From an uncultured Bacteroidales bacterium (GTDB lineage: Bacteria; Bacteroidota; Bacteroidia; Bacteroidales; Paludibacteraceae), in assembly GCA_937901225.1 (NCBI GenBank), contig CALCGX010000003.1, forward strand, positions 1 to 19,621: a stretch of DNA of 19,621 nucleotides, written 5' to 3'. This document shows positions 4,935 through 13,809 of this stretch, piece by piece. How positions within the stretch are numbered: position 1 is the first letter of the stretch; each line of letters opens with the position of its first letter. Made by a program: the position numbers and the translations under genes. The notes beneath the pieces were generated by a model. It was not told where the DNA came from. It saw only the letters and a program-made list of their open reading frames with translations, and ran no database searches.

Positions 4935-7097
4935 ATGGCTAAGGTTTATCAAGCTAACGAGATTAAGAACATTGCCCTCATGGGTGGCAGTGGCTCGGGT
5001 AAGACTACCCTCATGGAATCCATGCTCTTTGAGTGCGGGGTCATTAAGCGTCGCGGTACTGTTGAAACACAATCTACCGTCTGCGACTATTTCCCAGTAG
5101 AAAAGGAATACGGTTATTCCGTTTTTTCCACAGTTTGCAACATCGAGTTCAATAACAAAAAACTCAATATCATCGACTGCCCAGGTTCTGATGACTTCTG
5201 CGGTGGCGCTATCACAGCACTTCACGTGGCAGATACAGCTATCATCACCCTCACCGCTAACGGCGGCGTAGAGGTGGGCACACAAAACAACTTCCGTCGC
5301 GCAGAGAAAGCTAAGAAACCTATCGCTTTCGTTATCAACAAGTGCGACCACGAGAACGCTGACTTCGAACGTACCTTCAACGAACTAAAAGAGGTATTTG
5401 GTAACAAATGTACCCTCTTCCAATATCCTATCAACGCAGGTAAGGACTTCAACGCTGCCATCGACGTACTCCAAGGCAAAATGCTCGTTTGGAAAGCAGA
5501 AGGTGGTGCGCCTGAAGCAAAAGATATCCCAGAGAGCGAGAAAGCTACTGTAGAAGAGATTCGCGCTCAACTCCTCGAGTGGGCTGCTGAGTCCGACGAG
5601 ACAATCATGGACAAGTACTTCGAGCAAGGCACCCTTTCTGATGACGAGCTCATGCAAGGTCTTCAAACCGTATTCGCAGAGGGTAGCATGTACCCAGTAA
5701 TCTGCACCAGCGGTCTCAAAGACATGGGTATCCGTCGCCTCATGGGCTTCCTCGGTGAGATGACTCCATCTGTAGCTGATGCTCCTAAGCCTCTTACTAC
5801 CGAGGCAAAAGAAGTTGCTCCAGATCCTAAAGCTCCAGCTTCTGCATTTATCTTCAAGACTTCTGTTGAGCCACACATCGGTGATGTCAACTACTTCAAG
5901 GTAATGCAAGGTACACTCCGTCCAGGTGATGACGTAGTGAACGTAGATCGTGGTACTAAAGAGCGTATCTCTCAACTTTACTCTGTAGCAGGTAGTATCC
6001 GCGTGCCTGTTGATGAAGTAGCTGCTGGTGACATCGCTGCTACTGTGAAACTCAAAGACACACGTACTGGCAATACCCTCAACGCTAAAGATTGCGAAAA
6101 CCAATATCCTGCTATCTCTTATCCAGATCCTAAATACCGCCGTGCTATCAAGCCTGTAAACGAGGCTGACTCTGAGAAGCTTTCTGCTCTCCTCACCCGT
6201 ATGCACGAGGAGGATGCTACTTGGGTAGTAGAGCAATCTAAAGAGCTCAAACAAGTCATCGTTTCTGGTCAAGGTGAGTTCCACCTCCGCACTTTGAAAT
6301 GGCGTCTTGAGAACAACGATAAGATGATGGTACAATACGAGGAGCCTAAGATTCCTTATCGCGAGACTATCACCAAGTCTGCTCGCGCTGACTATCGTCA
6401 CAAGAAGCAATCAGGTGGTTCTGGTCAATTTGGTGAGGTACACCTCATTGTTGAGCCTTACGTAGAAGGCGAACCTGTTAAGGAGGTTTACAAGTTTGGC
6501 AACCAAGAGTATCGTATCAACGTGAAGGATACTCAAGAGATTCCATTGGATTGGGGTGGTAAACTCGTGCTCATCAACTCTATCGTTGGTGGTGCTATTG
6601 ACACACGCTTCATCCCAGCTATCCTCAAGGGTCTCATGGATCGTATCGAGCAAGGTCCTTTGACAGGTTCTTATGCTCGCGACGTACGCGTTATCATTTA
6701 CGACGGTAAGATGCACCCAGTAGATTCCAACGAAATCTCCTTCCGTTTGGCAGGACGCAACGCCTTTGCTGAAGCGTTCAAGAACGCTAATCCAAAACTC
6801 TTGGAGCCAGTTTATGAGGTTGAGGTATTCGTACCAAGTGAGATCATGGGCGATGTGATGTCTGATATCAACGGTCGCCGCGGTATGGTGCTCGGTATGG
6901 AGACAGAGAAGAACTTCACCACACTCAAGGCATTGGTTCCTTTGAAAGAGATGTCTTCTTACTCTACTACATTGTCAAGTCTCACAGGTGGTCGTGCGAC
7001 CTTCACCATGAAGTTCAAGAGCTACGAACTCGTACCAGGTGATGTACAAGACAAACTCATCAAGGAGTACGAAGCTACTCAAAAAGACGAGGATTAA
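4935..7097 (+). CDS. fusA2: elongation factor G paralogue (EF-G2)
   Basis: A 720-residue translational GTPase paralogue with the full EF-G domain order: G domain (about 1-280), domain II (about 310-400, HIGDVNYFKVMQGTLRPGDD), domain III (SGQGEFHLRTLKWRLE), domain IV (GGAIDTRFIPAILKGLMDRI, then DGKMHPVDSNEISFR) and domain V (EPVYEVEVFVPSEIMGDVMS, NGRRGMVLGME). The G1 loop is GGSGSGKTT, not AHIDAGKTT. G3 is DCPGSDDF, not DTPGHVDF, so the catalytic histidine of translational GTPases is a serine. G4 is the intact NKCD. In Bacteroides thetaiotaomicron an EF-G2 of this kind (product of fusA2) is reported to support translation without GTP hydrolysis and to matter for gut colonisation under starvation. 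Orthology here is my inference from sequence resemblance. It is monocistronic, with its own promoter and terminator. Confidence 0.85.
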   Translation: MAKVYQANEIKNIALMGGSGSGKTTLMESMLFECGVIKRRGTVETQSTVCDYFPVEKEYGYSVFSTVCNIEFNNKKLNIIDCPGSDDFCGGAITALHVADTAIITLTANGGVEVGTQNNFRRAEKAKKPIAFVINKCDHENADFERTFNELKEVFGNKCTLFQYPINAGKDFNAAIDVLQGKMLVWKAEGGAPEAKDIPESEKATVEEIRAQLLEWAAESDETIMDKYFEQGTLSDDELMQGLQTVFAEGSMYPVICTSGLKDMGIRRLMGFLGEMTPSVADAPKPLTTEAKEVAPDPKAPASAFIFKTSVEPHIGDVNYFKVMQGTLRPGDDVVNVDRGTKERISQLYSVAGSIRVPVDEVAAGDIAATVKLKDTRTGNTLNAKDCENQYPAISYPDPKYRRAIKPVNEADSEKLSALLTRMHEEDATWVVEQSKELKQVIVSGQGEFHLRTLKWRLENNDKMMVQYEEPKIPYRETITKSARADYRHKKQSGGSGQFGEVHLIVEPYVEGEPVKEVYKFGNQEYRINVKDTQEIPLDWGGKLVLINSIVGGAIDTRFIPAILKGLMDRIEQGPLTGSYARDVRVIIYDGKMHPVDSNEISFRLAGRNAFAEAFKNANPKLLEPVYEVEVFVPSEIMGDVMSDINGRRGMVLGMETEKNFTTLKALVPLKEMSSYSTTLSSLTGGRATFTMKFKSYELVPGDVQDKLIKEYEATQKDED

Positions 7098-7118
7098 TCT
7101 TAATCCTAATATATTAAC

Positions 7119-7146
7119 AAAAGACTGCTCAAACGAGCAGTCTTTT
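7119..7146. terminator. bidirectional terminator between fusA2 and clpB
   Basis: A perfect 12-bp stem, AAAAGACTGCTC (7119-7130) with GAGCAGTCTTTT (7135-7146), and loop AAAC. The stem itself supplies the T-run on either strand, so it can serve both convergent genes. Confidence 0.85.
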
Positions 7147-7179
7147 GCATTTCATATGGTTTCAATAATGTAACTAAAC

Positions 7180-9303
<2,124 letters not shown>

Positions 9304-9320
9304 AGTTGTTATTGTTAGTC

Positions 9321-9356
9321 AAGGTCCTTAAGGTCGTTAAAGACTTTAAGGTCGTT
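9321..9356. repeat. 9-bp tandem array in clpB leader
   Basis: Four contiguous 9-bp units: AAGGTCCTT, AAGGTCGTT, AAAGACTTT, AAGGTCGTT. They lie 17 nt upstream of the clpB start and, on the minus strand, would form part of the 5' leader. Several units are near-palindromic, so alternative hairpins are possible. Confidence 0.7.
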
Positions 9357-9398
9357 ACTAGGTTATAGACAAAACCCATACCAAAAGCGCTTGAACAC

Positions 9399-9422
9399 AA
9401 AAAACACCTGCCAAAATGGCAG
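9399..9422 (-). terminator. possible attenuator hairpin upstream of clpB
   Basis: In the minus direction, CTGCCA-TTT-TGGCAG is followed after 3 nt by six T residues, an intrinsic-terminator shape about 95 nt before the clpB start. No gene ends just upstream on this strand, so it would act in the clpB leader if transcription begins further right. I see no clear clpB promoter. The stem is short (6 bp). Confidence 0.3.
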
Positions 9423-9528
9423 AGAAGACAAATATCAAAACACACCTATTCTTACTTTATTGACTCAAAAAATGATATTTTTTAATATTTTTTAAGAACA
9501 ATTGAGCCAATAATTCAAATAATTTCCG

Positions 9529-9536
9529 TACCTTTG
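9529..9536 (+). promoter_or_regulatory. murG promoter -7 box
   Basis: TACCTTTG 20 nt before the murG ATG. No TTTG occurs at the standard spacing upstream (TTG at 9502-9504 is 24 nt away), so only the -7 element is convincing. It predicts a short leader of about 15 nt. Confidence 0.65.
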
Positions 9537-9556
9537 CACAAAATTACTGAATTCAT

Positions 9557-10663
9557 ATGAAGTACCTAATTTCTGGAGGCGGAACAGGAGGACATATTTT
9601 TCCTGCCGTGAGTATTGCAAACGCATTGCGTGAAGCTGACCCAAGTTGCGAGATTCTATTCGTCGGTGCGCTCGGCCGTATGGAGATGGAGCGCGTACCA
9701 CAAGCAGGTTATCCCATTATAGGTCTGCCTGTTAAGGGATTTGACCGCAGTCATCCATGGCGCAATATCCGCGTTGTGATTGATTTGCTTCGCTCAATGT
9801 CTCAAGCCCGTAAGATTGTACGCGACTTCCGACCAGATGTAGGAATTGGAGTAGGTGGCTATGCTAGTGGCGCAGCCATGAAAATGGCAGCCAAGATGGG
9901 AGTGCCTATCCTATTGCAAGAGCAAAACGGCTTCGCGGGTGTGACCAACAAACTGCTCAAAGACGATGCGAAGAAAATTTGCGTAGCATATGAGGGAATG
10001 GAGCGTTTCTTCCCTAAAGAGAAAATCATTCTCACTGGTAATCCTGTACGTCAAAACTTGACCTCTGGCAGCAAGGAAGAAGCTATAAGATACTTTAACG
10101 AGGAATTTGGTGTAAATTTCAACACCGAAAAGAAAACCCTACTTATCATCGGCGGTAGTTTAGGTGCTCGCACTATCAACCAAAGCATTATTGCCCACCT
10201 CAACAAACTGATAGATAGTAACGTACAAGTGATTTGGCAAACAGGAAAAAATTATCTTGCTGATTGTAAGAAAGCTCTTGAGGCGTTGCCTCACAACAAT
10301 ATCATTTGCACGGATTTTGTAAGCCAAATGCCTTTGGCATATGCGTTGGCGGACTTAGTAATCTCGCGTGCTGGTGCTTCATCTATTTCCGAGTTGTGCT
10401 TATTGGGTAAACCTTCCATTTTAGTGCCTTCGCCAAACGTGGCAGAAGATCACCAAACACATAATGCGATGGCATTGGTTAAAAAAGATGCTGGCGTTTT
10501 GGTAAAAGACATAGATGCTAAAGACCAAATGGTAGCGACTGCTCTTTCGCTCATTCACGATACGGCACGATTAGAAGCATTACGTGCAAATATCCTTACG
10601 CTTGCCCTACCTGATTCTGCTAAACGTATCGCAGAAGAAGTGATGAAATTGGCGCAAAAATAA
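9557..10663 (+). CDS. murG: MurG, lipid II-forming N-acetylglucosaminyltransferase
   Basis: MurG transfers GlcNAc from UDP-GlcNAc to lipid I at the cytoplasmic face of the inner membrane, making lipid II for peptidoglycan. This 368-residue GT28 protein has GGGTGGHIFPA at residues 7-17 (lipid-diphosphate loop), GVGGYASGAAMKMA, GGSLGARTINQS (second glycine loop), and the UDP-GlcNAc site SRAGASSISELCLLGKPSIL followed by PSPNVAEDHQTHNA. The length is normal. The gene usually lies in the dcw cell-wall and division cluster between ftsW and murC. Here it stands alone between a divergent clpB and a convergent rpsO, with its own promoter and terminator, so its expression is uncoupled from other mur genes. 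Confidence 0.97.
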   Translation: MKYLISGGGTGGHIFPAVSIANALREADPSCEILFVGALGRMEMERVPQAGYPIIGLPVKGFDRSHPWRNIRVVIDLLRSMSQARKIVRDFRPDVGIGVGGYASGAAMKMAAKMGVPILLQEQNGFAGVTNKLLKDDAKKICVAYEGMERFFPKEKIILTGNPVRQNLTSGSKEEAIRYFNEEFGVNFNTEKKTLLIIGGSLGARTINQSIIAHLNKLIDSNVQVIWQTGKNYLADCKKALEALPHNNIICTDFVSQMPLAYALADLVISRAGASSISELCLLGKPSILVPSPNVAEDHQTHNAMALVKKDAGVLVKDIDAKDQMVATALSLIHDTARLEALRANILTLALPDSAKRIAEEVMKLAQK

Positions 10664-10684
10664 AAAGGTTGCGTTATAAAAAAG

Positions 10685-10711
10685 AACGCTGCATCGATTC
10701 GATGCAGCGTT
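10685..10711. terminator. bidirectional terminator between murG and rpsO
   Basis: A perfect 12-bp stem, AACGCTGCATCG (10685-10696) with CGATGCAGCGTT (10700-10711), and 3-nt loop ATT. It is preceded by an A-run and followed by TTCT, so it fits both convergent genes. Confidence 0.85.
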
Positions 10712-10731
10712 TTCTAATTGAGCAGCAAGTA

Positions 10732-11001
10732 TTACTTACGGATACCCAACTCTTTGATAATAGCACGATAACGCTCAATGTCTTTTGCTTTCAAGTAGTC
10801 AAGCAAACGACGACGTTTACCTACCAACATAGTCAAAGCGCGCTCAGTACCGAAGTCCTTATGGTTCTTCTTGAGGTGCTCTGTAAGGTGGTTGATACGG
10901 AAAGTGAACAGAGCGATTTGGCTCTCTGCAGAACCTGTGTTCTTAGCGTCATTGCCATACTTAGCAAAGAGTTCTGCTTTTTTCTCAGATGTCAAATACA
11001 T
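10732..11001 (-). CDS. rpsO: 30S ribosomal protein S15
   Basis: An 89-residue primary 16S rRNA-binding protein of the central domain platform. The whole family length is present, with TGSAESQIALFTFRINHLTEHL, KKNHKDFGTERALTMLVGKRR and RLLDYLKAKDIERYRAIIKELG in order, covering the GSxExQI and HxxDxxxxRxL rRNA-contact motifs (the latter with one extra K/N variation). It is transcribed alone, with no pnp downstream as in many other bacteria. Its promoter is at 11098-11128, giving a leader of about 90 nt. A small hairpin near the predicted transcription start (GCTTTT with AAAAGC, 11078-11094) could take part in feedback control by S15, which is known in other phyla; here that is only a possibility. 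Confidence 0.97.
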   Translation of the reverse strand: MYLTSEKKAELFAKYGNDAKNTGSAESQIALFTFRINHLTEHLKKNHKDFGTERALTMLVGKRRRLLDYLKAKDIERYRAIIKELGIRK

Positions 11002-11097
11002 TTGTAATTGATATTTAATTAGTTAAACAATAATGACCTCGCATGATGCTATAATCCAAACGATGTCACATCTACGTGCTTTTCTCAAAAAAGCGTG

Positions 11098-11128
11098 CAA
11101 AGGTACTACAAAAAATGCATATACGCAA
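11098..11128 (-). promoter_or_regulatory. Bacteroidetes promoter for rpsO
   Basis: On the minus strand CTTG (11125-11128), a 19-nt spacer and TACCTTTG (11098-11105). The transcript would begin near 11092, at the start of the leader hairpin GCTTTT/AAAAGC. Confidence 0.8.
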
Positions 11129-11208
11129 GAAAAAACATAAAAAGTTTGGTTTTTGTGCTTATTTATATGTATTTCGATGATACTTCTACTATTTCGCCGC
11201 TCAAAATA

Positions 11209-12009
11209 TCACAACCACTTTGCCAGTGAGTCGTAGTACTTGGGAGATACAGGAATGGATTTTTGATTTGGTATGTCCAATTCGGCAGAAATCATACCTT
11301 CTTTATCGCGTCGTAGTACTTTGATATGCTGTGGATTGATATAATAACTACGCTGACAGCGAATCAAACCATGCTTATGCATCAGTTCTTCAAGAGACTT
11401 CATAGACGTACGTAAAGGATAATCTTTTGAGCGGTCACCCTCCATATAACGTACGTGTACATAATTTTCATCTGCCTCAATATACAAAACTGCGGATGAA
11501 GCTATCATGAGTTTAAGTTTTTGAGTATTATCAACAAAGCGCATCAAAGTATCATCATATATCGTATCCTGCTCAAGCACACCTACGTATGCAAAAGCCA
11601 AATCAAAAATCACATAAGGGAAGAGCAATATCAGCAATAGATGATATAAGCATTGCCCCGTCATGAAAAAATAGGTATATTCACCATGATACATCAATGT
11701 GATATAAAGAGCCGTAAATAGACTCATAGTCATCACCTCTGCCACTTCCCATAGCATAAATTTAAACCAATTCATCTGTAGTGTATGGTGGATTGCCATA
11801 AGCACAGTACGTGAAATCATCATTACACCCAATAAGATGCACATAATAATCGTCGTATTGAAATTGAGCATACCATCGCCCATATTGAGTAACTCTACCA
11901 ATCGAGACGGCTGATAGAGCAATACAAAACAAAGCCAAAAAATAGGCAGCACCAACAGAAAAGATAAATTGCTGCGCAATGAAGTGAAAATAGCAGGTAA
12001 TTTACTCAT
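11209..12009 (-). CDS. membrane-anchored LytTR-type transcription regulator
   Basis: A 266-residue protein in two parts. Four hydrophobic segments lie at about 14-33, 50-73, 83-106 and 112-142. A C-terminal LytTR DNA-binding domain follows from about 165, with LYIEADENYVHVRY, the IRCQRSYYINPQHIKVLRR strand-helix segment and the terminal IPVSPKYYDSLAKWL. LytTR domains bind DNA through beta strands at paired short sites. No receiver or kinase domain is present, so the membrane part probably senses a signal directly or through a partner. It diverges from the SGNH hydrolase gene; a perfect inverted repeat at 12031-12063 overlaps its own promoter, which suggests autoregulation. The target genes are unknown. 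The ATG at 12009 starts the full first helix. Confidence 0.85.
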   Translation of the reverse strand: MSKLPAIFTSLRSNLSFLLVLPIFWLCFVLLYQPSRLVELLNMGDGMLNFNTTIIMCILLGVMMISRTVLMAIHHTLQMNWFKFMLWEVAEVMTMSLFTALYITLMYHGEYTYFFMTGQCLYHLLLILLFPYVIFDLAFAYVGVLEQDTIYDDTLMRFVDNTQKLKLMIASSAVLYIEADENYVHVRYMEGDRSKDYPLRTSMKSLEELMHKHGLIRCQRSYYINPQHIKVLRRDKEGMISAELDIPNQKSIPVSPKYYDSLAKWL

Positions 12010-12030
12010 ATTTTAGTCATTTTATTTAGT

Positions 12031-12063
12031 GTGACAAAATAACGTACTACTTCATTTTGTCAC
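12031..12063. promoter_or_regulatory. candidate operator, perfect 10-bp inverted repeat
   Basis: GTGACAAAAT (12031-12040) and ATTTTGTCAC (12054-12063) are separated by 13 nt, so the half-site centres are 23 bp apart, about two helical turns. The right arm abuts the -7 box of the regulator gene and covers its predicted start. Direct copies of TTTAGTCA (12012-12019 and 12075-12082) flank the repeat symmetrically. No T-run follows, so it is not a terminator. Confidence 0.6.
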
Positions 12064-12070
12064 AAATATA
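12063..12070 (-). promoter_or_regulatory. -7 box of the LytTR regulator gene
   Basis: TATATTTG on the minus strand matches TAnnTTTG, but no TTTG lies at the usual spacing upstream, so the promoter is incomplete and may need an activator. It predicts a leader of about 45 nt. Confidence 0.5.
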
Positions 12071-12128
12071 CCAATTTAGTCACTGTATTTTGATTTTGTA
12101 CAAAAACCATGCCGTAACATCACAGAAA

Positions 12129-12160
12129 TTTCATCAACTGAAAAAATGGCAGTACCTTTG
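12129..12160 (+). promoter_or_regulatory. Bacteroidetes promoter for SGNH hydrolase gene
   Basis: TTTC (12129-12132), a 20-nt spacer and TACCTTTG (12153-12160). The leader would be about 37 nt. The operator candidate at 12031-12063 is about 65 bp upstream of the -33 box. Confidence 0.7.
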
Positions 12161-12203
12161 CAGCGAAATTTGAAACATATCACAAACTAACAACAATAAA
12201 CTT

Positions 12204-12893
12204 ATGGATTTGATGATGAAATTAGTAGCATTAGGCGACTCTATTGTAAAAGGAGTACTATTTAGTCAAGAAGAAAACGGACGATGGCATTATGCCCTAT
12301 CAGATCATAATATGGTAGATTACGTAGCTGATCAGTTGCATTGCGAAGCCATAAATTTGGGTAAGATGGGATGCACCATTGAGAATGGAGAACGCATTTT
12401 GTCACGCAGTACAGAACGCCTGGATGGTGCCAATTACGTACTAATGTGCTATGGGGGCAATGATAGTGATTACAATTGGAAAGCCATTGCCGACTTCCCA
12501 GAAGCCGAGCACCACCCAAAAACTCCACTAAGCATCTTCGAAAAGACCTACGTGCGTGTGATAAATAAGGTCAAGGAAATGGGATATACCCCACTCGTTC
12601 TTACGCTTCCTCCAATAAACGCACAGCAATATTTTGAACATTTCACACAACACTTTGATGAAGGACAAAAGAAAAATGTGCTCAAATGGCTAAAAGGTAA
12701 TATTGACACTATTTGGGCTGGACATGAATTATACAACGATGTCGTAAAACGTGTTGCCACAGCCACCAACACGCGTTTGATTGATGTCAATTCAGCATTA
12801 CTTCGACAAAAAGATTATTTATGCGAAGATGGTATTCACCCCAATAATAAAGGCCAATTCCTTATTGCAAAATCCATTTTAAGCGCCATCTAA
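12204..12893 (+). CDS. cytoplasmic SGNH/GDSL hydrolase
   Basis: A 229-residue esterase or lipase-type hydrolase without a signal peptide. All four SGNH blocks are visible. Block I is LGDSI, with nucleophile Ser13. Block II is NLGKMGCT, with Gly53 near the oxyanion hole. Block III is GGND (84-87), with Asn86. Block V is DGIHPN, with Asp209 and His212 completing the triad. The substrate cannot be inferred; family members deacylate lipids, sugars or peptides. An extra helical stretch between blocks III and V (about 135-175, rich in aromatic and charged residues) may form a lid. It is monocistronic, with its own promoter and a strong terminator. A second ATG at 12213 would also fit, since block I begins right after it. 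Confidence 0.85.
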   Translation: MDLMMKLVALGDSIVKGVLFSQEENGRWHYALSDHNMVDYVADQLHCEAINLGKMGCTIENGERILSRSTERLDGANYVLMCYGGNDSDYNWKAIADFPEAEHHPKTPLSIFEKTYVRVINKVKEMGYTPLVLTLPPINAQQYFEHFTQHFDEGQKKNVLKWLKGNIDTIWAGHELYNDVVKRVATATNTRLIDVNSALLRQKDYLCEDGIHPNNKGQFLIAKSILSAI

Positions 12894-12911
12894 ACAAAAG
12901 ATATTGATATA

Positions 12912-12949
12912 AAATAGGCGAGCCTGCTCTATAGTTGGCTCGCCTATTT
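12912..12949 (+). terminator. terminator after SGNH hydrolase gene
   Basis: A perfect 13-bp stem, AAATAGGCGAGCC (12912-12924) with GGCTCGCCTATTT (12937-12949), and a 12-nt loop, ending in a short T-run. Confidence 0.85.
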
Positions 12950-12959
12950 CATAGATAGA

Positions 12960-12991
12960 TTTGCATATATAAAAAAAAAATAGTAACTTTG
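12960..12991 (+). promoter_or_regulatory. Bacteroidetes promoter for nucleotidase-dipeptidase operon
   Basis: TTTG (12960-12963), a 20-nt spacer containing a long A-run, and TAACTTTG (12984-12991): the best complete match to the phylum consensus in this window. The leader is about 15 nt. Confidence 0.85.
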
Positions 12992-13011
12992 CAGCGTAAA
13001 GTTAAATCACA

Positions 13012-13755
13012 ATGAAAAAGGAAATTTACATTATCATTCTACTGTTAGGATTCATCTCCTGCGGACATCAACCACACAAGGTTGCTCACATTACAGGGGA
13101 AACAGTCCTTATTGATAGTGCTTTCGATGCACTACAAGATAGTAATTATCTGCAAGTTTTAGCACCTATTAAGGCCGATCTGGAAGCTCAGTTAGAAGTT
13201 CCTATTGGCTATGCCCCTGTAGCACTCGAAGTGCACCAACCTGAATGCAATATGCTCAACTGGGCGAGCGATGCGCTATTGGCTATGGCACGACAATTGT
13301 CTTCAGAGCCAGTGGATGTGGCTGTGGTGAATATAGGAGGTATGCGATGCGAATGGCCAGCAGGAGATATCACTTTCCGACACGTATTCGAACTCATGCC
13401 TTTCGACAATATGTTGGTGGTGCTCACCCTAAAAGGTAGCGATCTGCAACAACTCTGCGAAATCTTTGCTTATAGCGGTGGACAAGGCATTGCAGGTATG
13501 CGAATCAAAGCCATTGGCGACAGAGTAATGCAACAAGAAGCCCTCGTCACCATCAATGGCAAGCCACTCGAAACAGACAAGACCTACACGGTCGCTACCA
13601 GCGACTACCTTAGTCAGGGAAACGATGGTATGCTGCCACTAAAGAACTACATCAAATGTTGGAACTCAGAGCAGAAAATCCGCGACTTATACATAGAGTA
13701 TATCAAGCAAGTAAAAACCGTGCAAGCAAAGGTAGATGGGAGGATGGGAATTTAG
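13012..13755 (+). CDS. lipoprotein with stand-alone 5'-nucleotidase C-terminal domain
   Basis: A 247-residue protein starting with a lipoprotein signal; the lipobox FISC places the lipid-modified Cys at 17. The rest matches the 5'-nucleotidase C-terminal (substrate-specificity) domain, with EVHQPECNMLNWASDALL, the nucleobase-binding VVNIGGMR, FRHVFELMPFDNMLVVLTLKG and SDYLSQGNDGMLPL. In complete enzymes this domain follows a metallophosphoesterase domain that carries the two-metal catalytic site. Bacteroidetes often split them into adjacent genes, but no metallophosphoesterase gene is adjacent here, so the protein alone should not be catalytic unless a partner is encoded elsewhere. It is anchored at the membrane facing the periplasm or surface. 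The stop codon TAG falls inside repeat copy 3. It heads a probable operon with the two dipeptidases. Confidence 0.85.
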   Translation: MKKEIYIIILLLGFISCGHQPHKVAHITGETVLIDSAFDALQDSNYLQVLAPIKADLEAQLEVPIGYAPVALEVHQPECNMLNWASDALLAMARQLSSEPVDVAVVNIGGMRCEWPAGDITFRHVFELMPFDNMLVVLTLKGSDLQQLCEIFAYSGGQGIAGMRIKAIGDRVMQQEALVTINGKPLETDKTYTVATSDYLSQGNDGMLPLKNYIKCWNSEQKIRDLYIEYIKQVKTVQAKVDGRMGI

Positions 13756-13790
13756 TGTTTAGTGGACGCGACAAAGTCGCTACTGTTTAG
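13751..13790. repeat. hairpin-centred intergenic repeat, copy 3 (inverted)
   Basis: This is the reverse complement of the element at 2626-2671: two TTTAGTG heptamers (13751-13764), the hairpin GCGAC-AAA-GTCGC (13768-13780), then TACTGTTTAG. Read in the copy 2 orientation the stem is GCGAC/GTCGC against GCGGC/GCCGC, so both sides of one base pair changed together. The stop codon of the nucleotidase gene lies within its first heptamer. Confidence 0.7.
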
Positions 13791-13809
13791 AGTTTAAAGG
13801 CAAGAATAT
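13791..13809 (+). promoter_or_regulatory. duplicated translation-initiation leader (C69 dipeptidase)
   Basis: AGTTTAAAGGCAAG ends 5 nt before the ATG. The identical 14-mer lies at the same distance before the next gene (15462-15475). AAAGG may act as a ribosome-binding site, which is unusual in this window. Confidence 0.6.

Noticed and set aside
5385..6410. 341-codon open frame on the minus strand inside fusA2
   Set aside because: It is fully antisense to conserved EF-G domains, has no recognisable domain, and arises from the codon bias of the plus-strand gene.
9304..9556. Frameshifted N-terminal domain of ClpB upstream of clpB
   Set aside because: No minus-strand frame there resembles Clp_N, and the gap is shorter than the missing domain plus the murG promoter would need.
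12031..12063. Inverted repeat as a terminator
   Set aside because: It lies in a divergent promoter region, has a 13-nt spacer and no following T-run.
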